From Azorinus chamasolen (taxonomy: Eukaryota; Mollusca; Bivalvia; Cardiida; Solecurtidae), in contig OY755239.1 in assembly GCA_963576725.1 (NCBI GenBank), positions 56,773,953 through 56,837,952 on the forward strand: a stretch of 64,000 nt of DNA, written 5' to 3'. Each line of letters opens with the position of its first letter. Within the stretch, counting starts at the first letter, position 1. The position numbers and the translations under genes are program-made. The notes below the pieces were generated by a model. It had not been told where the DNA came from and searched no databases. It was given only the letters and a program-made list of their open reading frames with translations. Shown here one piece after another: positions 46,911 to 58,900 of the stretch.

Positions 46911-49900
46911 AATACCAATAACATAATGATGAAAATGTTCATTAACCTTTATGGATACTTCGCATGCTTCAGATTTTAAAGATGACAGTTCTTACATACA
47001 TGTATGCTCCGAAACCATGCTTAGAACGCCAATCAGTTGGCATAGTTGCAGAAAACGCATCATGACTTTATAGTATTGAAAAATTTGTATTTTGTGAAAA
47101 CGTTTTACTTTACCATGATTACAGTAAACCCCTTCTAAAGCGGACGTCCAAATAAGTTTAGATTGCGGGTTTTGAGACAGATGCCATCTTAATGCAGGGT
47201 GAAAGTCATCCAGAAAACACATCTAGGAGCTTTCTGCATGACTTTCACTCTGCATTAAGCAGTAACCTAAAATCTAAATTATTCTTTTATTGAATTCCCG
47301 TTTAGAGTGGTTTTACTGTAGATGAATATATTGACATGTAACTTTGAAATAAATAGTCTATTACATGTAGTTGAAGTATTACTTTTGGCCTTCATTCATA
47401 CCCAGAGTTAGACTTCTTTGATGCTCGCTTAATCCTCCCCCACTAAGCGCGACCTGATTCGAATTTGCATGTGGAAACAACTTGGATCCAGATGAGATGC
47501 CGAGTAACTCGGCATCTCATCAAGATCCAAGCTGTTTATAAGGATCATAATTAACACTGCAACAAACACGGGTTCAAACAGGATAAAGCTTATAGATACG
47601 GACAGTTGGTAAACGGTCAAATGTACCACTAGTAACGTCAGTGTAGGTATATCATAACAGCATATCCCATTACATCCGAACATACAGCTATCAATCATAC
47701 TTACTTAACCCTTTCCCTGATCTGTATTTAGGCCAAATTTCAATACCTACTGAATATTCATTAACAAAATTGTTATAAAGAAATATGGAAGGTGGAACAT
47801 TGTAGACATTTTAGAAAGTATAGAAAAAGATATTTCAAATTCCATTAGCAAACAATGCAGACCCTTATCAGACGGCTCCTCTAGGAGCCGTCTGATCTGG
47901 GTCTACTCTGTTTGCAGATGCGTGAAAACACGTTTATATGAGGGAAAGGGTTAACCCTTTCCAGGTCCTATGTGTATTCTAATTTTCTATACCTACTGAA
48001 TGTTCATGGACAAAATAGTATTAATGAAATATGGAAGATGGGGCTTTGTAGCCAAAAGATCTTTCAAATTCCATCAGCAAACAAAGCAAACACTGATCAG
48101 ACGGCTCCTACAGGAGCCATCTGATCTGGGTCTACTCTGTTTGCATACATGTATGTGTGAAAATGCGTTTATATGAAGTAAAGGGTTAATGATACACAAT
48201 GACTATACCAGTCTCGAGAGACAACCTCTCCCACGCACTTTTCTGGTAAATACGGCCAGCAGTAAAACACAAACTACAACTGCGATATTTAGTTGGGCGT
48301 TTGACTAGACATTCATTAACCCTTTACTCGCTGTATCTGTCTAGACTTTGCAAACAGCTTGAATCCAGATGAGACGCCGAGCAAACCGGCGTCTCATCAT
48401 AATGTAAGCTGTTTAACATTCGGTAAATAGTTTCTCAAAAACTTGCTCAAATCGGATGTAATCTAAATAACACAATCAATTTTAGCTGAAAGTTTAGTTT
48501 TTACACAACGGGATAAGGGTTAATTTGATCAAACTCAATTCATATCTTTGAAAATCTTCTAGAAACTCGGAAATCAATCTTATGACAATTTTCCCTTGGT
48601 AAATCTTAGCACCGTGTTTGTAAATTTTATATTGACATTTACGGTTTGGATCCAGATGATGAGATGTCTAACTGTCAGATGTTTCGATAGTAACCAATAT
48701 GTTTGAAATCCGATCGTCGCTTTTTGAAATAATAACAAACATGTCAAAATAATATAAGCAACCGACATACTTGGCACACGAAAATATTATTTATCGGGAA
48801 AAGAGTTATGCAACTTGAAATCTATTGTTTGTTACTGGTGAAGAAGGATGACTACTACTTGGCGTTATTAGTGTAGACTCTTCCTTAAACAGCTAAATCT
48901 ATAAAACGATATGATTATGATTGATGCCCGCGCAATATTGTCTTCAAACTAACTACGTAATAAGACTCGTCTGCGAAAAGTTTCGTCTGCTGATACCACA
49001 CATGTCAATATTGTCATAAACCATACATTAATCCTTTACTCCCTAAATACGCCATTCTACGACATTGCAAACAGAGTAGACCCAGATCAGACGGCTCCTA
49101 TAGGAGCCGTCTGATCAGGGTCTGCTCTGTTTGTTTATGATATAATATACATGTAGATGTGATTCTACAGCTGATGTCATTGCCAAATATACCCGTGTCC
49201 ATGTGCTAATGTAACAAATTAATCTAATTAATATTCATGACGTCATTATTTCTTACATGACTATTCAGGCAGGAAAGGGTAAACCCATATTCCGATATCC
49301 ACGAGTTGTCCCATATTCGCAAACAGCTTGGATCCAAATGAGCTGCGGAGTTAACTCGTCCTCTCATTAGTTTCCAAGCTGCTGGACGCTCGGAGCCCTC
49401 TGGTCTGGGTATACACTGTTTGCAAATGCGAATCTACATTCAATGAGTTAAATCATGAGACGTCTTATCTGGGTCTACTCTATTTGCCATGGTATTGATA
49501 TGTGCGTATATGGAGTAATGGGTTAAGCCAACGTGAAATAATGGTAAGAGATCTATTTGACCGACGGTGACCTAAACGGGTTGCCCGATTACCTGCACGT
49601 CGATTGTACACGAGCTTTTATAGATTGCTGGCGGGATCCAGTTTACTCGTCCATCCTGGTACACAATCACATTCGACCTGTACGACACCTCGTAATTACC
49701 GTCAGCACTGAAGATACAAAGACGTTATTTAGTGTGCAACATTTATAACTGTTTCGTTGCCAACTTCTGTCGTCTGCAAACTTTGACGTCTGCTACAATT
49801 TTCTGGGATTTATTATGATTATTATTATTATTAACGTCAGTAGCAAACAGTTTGGATACTGACGAGACGTCGAGTAACGTAACACGGCGACTCATCTGGA

Positions 49901-52900
49901 TCAAAACTGCTTACATAGGTAATCACAGATGCGACATTGGCAGCGAAAGATTCCATTCCTTCGAGTCAACGTATTTGTTATTTCCTGTTACTTGTACTGT
50001 TTAGTTTTGATTCAACAACATAATCACATTATAAAGCAGTAACCAGCGTCTCGTCTGGATCCAAACTGTGTGCAAATGTGTTCACTGATTCGTTCAGCGA
50101 GAGATTTATGATGCATTGGTGTCCCAAAATAAACGGAACCCGGGATAAAGATATTCAAGTTATCCCATTTCTGTCAATATTGCTAACTTAAAGACATTCC
50201 CTTGGCCGGCTTGGGTCTTTACAGCTAACCTGTGAAAAAGCATGCAGCACATGGTAAGAGCTATAGCAGTTTGCCTGTCAAGAACCACTGGAGCGTTCCA
50301 TGTGAGGCCCGTCTCTTACATTTGATGATTTTGAAATGATTAGATTGTCACTAATGCAGTATATGTTTTTATTTTTTATTATGGCAGGGCCTCTCTAGAC
50401 AGAATGAGACGGCTTGCCATATTTTGCACACTTGTATCATGCTTTTACTGTTACTTTCACGCCTATTGAGAACAATGGGGGGGGGGGAATCATTGAATGG
50501 ACCTGGGTAATGTCTTTAAATAAAAAGGATATACATATAGCTTAGTAGAGACAACATTTTGCCGTATATTGTCTAAACTTTGCCTAATTACATGTACATT
50601 TATATTCATTGGTTTTTAAGATATCAGCATTTAAACAAGGCACCCAAAACTCCGTTTTAAACATGATATAGGCATGGACTATGCAATGTACGCATATCAT
50701 GTTAAAACAGATTTTAGGTGCATTCATTTAAATACTCATATCTTTAAAACCAATGCATATTTTTAAGAGAAATATGATAGACATATGAACAAATGACTTA
50801 TCTACAAAAGTAAATATTTATATTTAAAAGTGTGTGGTCACATTGGTTAAAACACACATTTGATCCAGGGTTCAATTTTTTTGGGACACCCTGTACAAAT
50901 CTGCTTAAAAAGTTTAAATAGACAACGAATACGAGTCCTAACCCAGCTGAAAAAAACGTGTCAAAACCTTTATACCCGGAGCAACTTCATTACGTGGAGT
51001 ATAATAAGTATGAACTACTTTAAGTAGCTAAATGCAGGGCGAATGTCATGCAGCAAGCTTACGGAGACTTTTCCTTTCCCTGAATTAAGCTATCACCTGT
51101 CTTAGTGATAGATATTGATACTTATTTAAGTGTTCGTTTAGCTAGTCATAGTTTACCAAAATGGCAATCAGTCAAAGGTTTTACAATGTTATCTATGATT
51201 TGATTGTAGCTTTCCTGACATCAGACATCTCGTTTTAATGATGGTGCAACTTACCCAATAAACCACTTTCACGAAATGCATAAGCATTTTAAAACATTTC
51301 TATCAACTCTTAAATTCGATAATAAAATATAAGACTTTATGTTTATCTACATGTACATATAAATATTGGACTCTTTAACTCTTTCCTCCATGAACATAGG
51401 AGCCGTCTTATCTATGTCTTTTCTGTTTGCAAATGCGTAGAAACGCGTATTTATGGAGTAAAGGGTTATTTAAAGAGGAAGTCACTGCAATGAACGCACA
51501 TTTTTAATAATACCATAAAACTTAGTATTTGTTTTGTTCAATCATTATTATGAAGATTGTCCATTTGAACTTCTATCGAAAATAACACCGTGTTAGAAAT
51601 TGAACCAATCTAGAAAATAATATCGGCCCTGATCCAACAGTTTACGAAACTAAAACGCGAGCTGAATAATAGCTGGTTTTTGATATCAAACAGATGGAAG
51701 TTTTGTCTTCATCGGCGTTCATTCGACTGGTGTTCTTGCTACATACTTCTTTTCAGCATATAAATAAATGATTTGTTATTGTTAAAACACGTTGCTAGTA
51801 GAGATTATCACTTTAAAGACTAATTCCATAAAGGAATGTTGTTTACGCCAAACACCAAACTTAAATCAAGTGCATGTGGTCAAATCTTTAGACAAGTCAG
51901 GTGTAAAACACTTATGACATGCAAGGAAACCGTGAATTCTCAGTGAACTATATAAATAATTGATTACGATTGTCTCGCTGATACAAGATCGGTTTGTCCG
52001 TCCTAAGCATTCCTTGTCTGATCAGATCAGTGCATTAACTCATTCCCTCCTACTGACGCATTTTTACGCCTCCGTAGAAGTCATTTTTCGAAACCATCGT
52101 GATAAGTACATGTATAGCATTTACATATACATGTACACACTCATGTAAGCGGTCAGGTGTTCTACAATTGTATACATAAGTATAATAGCGTTTCTTTATA
52201 TAGAACTATAACCATTTTCGATTTAGTGTCAGTAGATCGAAGTTATGCAGAGAACATTTTTACGGCAGCAGGAACGTTGAAGTTACTTAGCATTGGTTTT
52301 CATAAAGTTTTCGGGTTTTATTATCTTTTCTGAAATGTTATTATATTATTTAATTTTAAGTGGTTTGCATCTTCAAATCAGTAGTAATTAGTGGAACGAC
52401 TTACTTGTTAAATAATACGATGTCTGGAGTCCACGCCTTCTCTGGTCTGATCCGCAGGGCCTGGATGTTACCATACTCCTTTGGGTCCCAGGTTAGCTGG
52501 TAGTCCGTCCAGTACTAAAACAAACAATATCAAGTTAACCCTTTCCCCCATATAAAAGTGTTTTCACGCATTTACAAACAGGGTAGACCCAGATCAGACG
52601 GCCCCTATAGGCCCCTTTAATTAGAGCAACACATAAATATGCATACTCAAATACTAAAATCATCATTTTCTCGACCAAACCCTCGATCATTCTTTAGAAT
52701 CGTCTCTAATGAGTTGTCAAAACACATAATTTGGTAGAGAAATAAGTAAGTTATTCTTGAAAATGTTTTAACCCTTTCGGCGACAAATTTTTAATAGTCG
52801 TCTGCAAACCAAGTTTGTTAAATCATTCGGTAAAATAAGGAAATGAGATAAATAAATGTAAATTTCAAAGGAGTAAAGCGCAGGTATAGAAATGGAGTGT

Positions 52901-55900
52901 CTGGTGGGGTCATACTTTATTCTCACGCAGCTGACTGGTCAGATTTTGAATAAGCTCCAAATCGGACCAATCTGATACTTTAGAATTAACCCAGGCTCCA
53001 ACTGAGACAACCTAAATGAGCTAATTAGTAAACGAGAGTAAATGGATGACAGCAGCGTCTGGTACTATTTTTGTCATAGACAGCATTGTCTAGTTAGCAT
53101 GCTTGTCCCATAGACATGAAAACAATCGCATTGCATGTACATGAGTCTCTATCAGTCATTCAGCTTCAGCTTCACTGGTACCGATATCGAACTGACTTTG
53201 CGATATATACACAGGTACATGTAGAAAGCACAGGTGTCAGGCGCGTGCCTTTGACAGAAAAAAAGTTTTGAATTTATGTTTGTTCGTATAGTATAATACT
53301 ATGTATTATACTACACTAAAACAAATTCAAAACCTTTTTTCTGCTTTTAAAGTATGATGTCTAAACGTATTTGAATATGTTTATAAGTAGTATTTATGAG
53401 ACTGTCATTCGCCTGGCACCTGTGGTAGAAAGTCATACTGGGAAGGTTAACATCCGTTCTAAATATTGTGAAAACCATGGTCAATTACACATTAAAAGTA
53501 TATCTATTTATACATAAACCTTACATCTTTATGAGGAACTATTGACTGAATGTCAAATAGGTTTGATTCTGCTCAGAGGTCGAGTTACTTGGCCTCTCAT
53601 CTGGATCAAAACTATTTGCAAGGATTAAATAGGCATCTTGTTCTCCCCTAAAGATATATCTCATACGTTGAATACTTGTATTCCTGGTACATGTATATAT
53701 ACAACTTGCATTAGGTTCAGCTGTTAACCCATTTGTGTCCAGTGTCCTTTAAAAGGGACATAGGCAAACAGTGTAGACCCAGATCAGAGGGCTCCTGAAG
53801 GAGCCCTCTGATCAGGATCTGCACTTTTCGCTGAAACCATCGATGTCAATGGCTTGTTCCAACAAATATGTTTTATCTGTGCCCCCCTCAACATGATAAT
53901 AGGAGCCTTCCACAATGACATTTGGACTAGTTTTCTCCAAATAATGTGGGAATAAGTAGGTTAAACTATTATGCCGTTCAAATGGTATTATAAATTCAAT
54001 GATTTAACATTCAGTGGCAATGTCCTGAAAACTGTTTTGAATGTGCCCTTCCTTTGATTAAAACGTAACAAGACTCCGGTAATTATGAGTATGAATTGTT
54101 TTAACTATTGTATTAAAATACAATATAACGAGCTTCATTCAGAGGCAAACAGAATCAGCTCTGTAACATTGCAAAATATCCTTATGTTGTACAGTAAAAC
54201 CTCTCAATAACGACCACTAAATTGTGTTAATGAGTTGGTATTTAGGGCAGGTGGCTGCTTAAAGTAAGGTGAAAGTAAAACAGAACGCTCCTATAGGAGC
54301 GTTCTGTTTTACTTTCACCTTGCTTTAAGCATTCACCTGCCTTTAACACAAAATTCTTGATGTAATTCAGTGGCCGTTATAGATAGGTTTTACTGTACTT
54401 CAAATCGCATAGGTTGGAGAAAGTCGCAGCTAAAGTGTGATTGAGGTTTAATATAAAACTGAAACCAGTCTCGTTTATATGCATAGTATTGCGTAAAATA
54501 ATCAGCGACTACATATGGCCATCAATGACTGTCGTTCAATCACAAATGACCATCTGCGGTCCGTTAGGATCTCAGGAACTCGTTACTGTGTGGACAGAGT
54601 AGGTCCCAATCAGACGGATCCTGTGGAGCAGCTGTCTGATCAAGGTCTGCTCTGGTCGCTTTTGGAATTATAAAAGTTTCAGCCTTGGAAAACAATCCCT
54701 TGTTAATGATGGCATTTAAAAATCATGGACAATTAATAGTCATACATTTCTTATTTTTTAATGAATACCACCTGGTAAAAGATTAATATTAAAACACATT
54801 AAATCACAAGAAAAGTCTTTAAATTGTAGCAGATTCATCGCATAATGACCGTTTGGTTGTCTTTTGTGATTAAGTTAGTAATGTTTCGCTAGCAATCAGG
54901 CGATGGGTGCATTGTAATTCTACCGTGAGACTTACTAAAATTCGTTAACATATTGATAATTAGTAAAGGAACCTATACTTGTTGTAAGGCCGCCGTGTGA
55001 CTATAATGAGACAAATATCAAATCAAGCACTTACGATTGTCAGTTCAGACCAGAACTGATATACACCTCAGACACCTACTTCAGTCACTACAATATGTTT
55101 GTGCATGATTACAAACAAGACAGACAGCTAAAAATTGCCAGAGATTTCCCAAGATTACAGACGATTGTCTCAAGACTTGTTACCTTAAGGTCGCAGACGA
55201 TCTCATCATATTTTATACTGTTGTATCCTGTCGAAATCCCTAGCGTGACCGACGCGTTGGTAGATAGAGCAGACCCAGACATGTCAGCTCATGCCGAAAC
55301 TGTCGAAGCTTGGTCTTCTCTGTTTGCAAAGTCGTTTAAACGCGGAATTATCGAGTAAAAAGTAAAGCACGATGTTATAAAATTAGATCTATATCGCACA
55401 TGTATGTCATAAGCAAACGGCGGACTTTGAACAGAAAGGTCAAACAAAAGATGATCGGTCTGGGTCTACTCATAACGTCAACAAAGAGAATTAGATCATT
55501 TGTGTTTTTAACCCCTTCCTCCATAGGCTATTTTTAGATCCAACCACTTTGAATAAATCTACCTAAAGAAAAGGAAACATTTAGAATTGTGTAGTTTGAA
55601 ACCATTGTGATAAATAGAGCATTTGCTCCTTTAGGAGCAAATGCTCTATTTATCACAATTGTTTCAACAGGTGACTTATACAGAGGCATATAAATGCGTA
55701 TTTATGGAGGAAGGGTTAAATAACCGCTGGATAATAGGTGATAGTCTATGCGTATTGTTTAGGACAGTTGGCACTCATTTCAAGATGACAGAAATTAGTT
55801 TTTTTTATGCATCCCAATGTTCGCGGTCTTTTGCAAAGAGCGACTGTCACCATTTTAACACTTACAGTGCGGGAAACAAGTCACTAATGTCCTTTGCAAA

Positions 55901-58900
55901 CAGTGAAGATCCATATGAGAGGGTTCCTAGAGCAATCCTCTCACCAGGGTCTGCACTGTTTGTCATGTTAACCTTTCCCTTGGAACAATCGATGAATATT
56001 CATCATAAGCTTGACCTGTTTGAATTTTGAAATAGTCCATTTGAAAATTAAGCGTTGTAAGGTTTAAGTGAACGTATTTAGTTTCATTGTAAAGGATCCT
56101 GTTTTATAAGTTAAAATTCTTCATTCATTTCAATCCAAGTATTCTTGGTATTTTGTAAAGAACGTCAGGCACTATGTTATAGATGAAAATATTAGTTTTA
56201 TTGCATCCCATTGCTTCCGGACGTTTGTTACAATGTTATAGCTAAAATACATAGAGTTTTGTTTCATCGTGGTGTTTCCGGTCAATTGTAAAGGACGTTT
56301 TGTCGCTATTGTATAGGTGAAACTATTTAGATGTATTCATGTACAGTTAACCTTCGTTTAATTTCATCCCGAATCGGCTACTTGTAGAAGTGATACATTA
56401 ATGGTAATAAATGATGACTGCTGGAGTGGATATCAATCAATCTGCTGGGAGATATTTAATAAAAATGAGTTGGCATGGACATTAGGCACACGTTTTACCC
56501 GCATTTAATTTTGACCTGCAATGTAAAATGCGTGTTCTGCAAGCGCCTAATTGGTTCTTTTGCAACTCTTCCCATGCAAAGCGAGACCGGACTGGCGTTG
56601 GTAAACAACTTGCATCCAGACGATTCGCCGAGCGAGAAAACCGGTGTCTCATCAGGACCCAATCTGTTTGACATCTGCTAAATATTTTATGAAACAACGA
56701 ACGAGTGGGGTTTAGTTAAACCTTGTAACAAACAAGAATGCTTGCAGATTTGTTTTGTTCAGCATGGAAAAGGGTTAAGCGAAAAATCAACCTCGGAATA
56801 AAGTGCCCCACTTAACCCTTTCAGTGACAGCTATAATGTTTGCTGGGCACAATTTAATCTTCTTAAAGTTTCAGAGTGGGCGCTTTTTCAAATTTCGTTA
56901 TAAAAGGATAACCAGAGTGTCGAATAGTTTGGATCCTAATAAGATGCGAGTTACCCGGTGTCTCATCTGGATCTATGCTGTTTGCGTATGATACCACAGA
57001 CCTGACTTCGTGGCATTGATGGGGTTAAAAGCAATGCATATTCGAGATTACATTTGATGAAATAAAACCCAGTGTCTACGTTTATTTGACTTCATGTCGC
57101 TGATACAAATTGGTATAATTATACGTGCATTGTCACACATTTTAAACATTTTTTTCATATTATGATGCATTACATCTAAGGTAGAATTATGCGTTCTGAA
57201 CGACACAGCATAAAATCATATCTTTTGGATAAAATACAGTTTGTATACAGTCGAAGCAGATATCATTTTAGGCAGAACATAATGTCGATGGGACAAGGGT
57301 TCATGAGATCATGATGATAGGGCATCTGTAAGTCAACAAGGACTTTAGCCCTTACCCCGCTGTAAAAAAAACACAAAACGTCTGCACACATTTAGATCTG
57401 TTGCAAGTTTGACTACTTCCGATTACAACAACTTTTTGAGAATATATCGACCGAGTGTCAAACAGTTTGGTTCCTGATCTGAATCCCAGACGTTTGAAAA
57501 TGCGTAGTATGTCTCGAATAGCTGAACGAGAGTTAATGCAGTCTTATTTGCATAATGATCCGATGAATAAATCGGAAAAATCCATACGCGAGGGAAAATA
57601 GGGCGACGCCAAATGAAACGTGTTTCAATCGATTGACCTAAACACGGTTTAACATTGCATGTTTTGCAATTCGTAAACAAAACAGAATTTCTACTTTGTC
57701 CATTTCTGTAATAATAGTTATATCATTTTTCAAACAATGTCAAACAGTTGGGGACACTGACGAGTCGTGAAGGCATTCGGCGTCCTGTCTAGTTTTAAAA
57801 TGCTTGCAAATGACATTACGATATCAAGGAATGCCCACTAAAGTCAATGCCAAATTGTTGCATGCTAACCTCATACCCTTTTGAAAACAGCGGTGCGTGT
57901 AGAAATGAACTTCAATAGTGAAATTACACATGTCGAAGTCGTCATTGGAAAAAAACAATATTAAAGGATATGAATATTGTAACATGTTGGAAGGGATATT
58001 AAATAAAGTTGATTTGGCTGACCTTTAACACATATGCTCTTGATACAGCAGAACCTGATGTAAGCGATCACCACTTATATATTAAACAAAGGATTCTTAA
58101 AAGGGACGAGGTTGCCCAATAAGTGCATATTGATATACTATATATATAATTATATTTAACTCTTTATTCAATATATACGCCTTTCAACGCCTTTGAAAAC
58201 AGAATAGACCCTGATCAGACGGCTCCTGTAGGAGTGCTATATATATATATATATCTTATTCTACATTTTCTGTAATGGTTACACTTTCCTATGTACGCAT
58301 GCTATTGTAAAACGTATCTATTTAATATACATTACACGAGTATCATTTGAGTAAAGTGTTACATGTAACAACGTTTATTTCTAATTCGAAGATAACTCAT
58401 ATAGTCTGACAAGAAATTAGAGAATCTTTATGAAGGTTGTTTTTGTTCATATCGGGACAGGGTTTAAAGGCTTAAACGAAAGTACAGTTGAACTTCGATA
58501 TCTCGACTTCAAGCGACCATACAAATTAGTTCGAGATAACAGAGGTTCGAGTCATCCGATTTATAATCTGACCAATATATCAAGTTCACAGCTTAATGCA
58601 GGTCTAAAGTAGTGCTGAAAGCTCCCGTACTTTCGACATGCATTAAGCTGTCACGTGTGTTTCTAGATATGTGTAGTGATACCTTTTAGACCACCAAAAC
58701 AATATCATGTCGATTGAGATACAGTTCAACTTCGATATCTCGAACTCGGAAAAGCGAACTTCTTCGGGACAACTCGAACATTAGGTGCGTTCCATGTTAA
58801 ATGCATTTGTCTCTGTAATTATTTAACCGCCCATGGTTGAAAAACAGCACAACACTGATGCATATAAGCGGTTAATAATATCAACGAGTGTTTATTTAAA

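Noticed and set aside
46720..46926. Poly-Asn open frame
   Set aside because: It is the translation of the (AAT)n microsatellite.
55095..55358. 87-residue plus-strand open frame
   Set aside because: Its C-terminal part overlaps M1-like debris (GCAGACCCAGACATGTC) and it has no domain or splice context.
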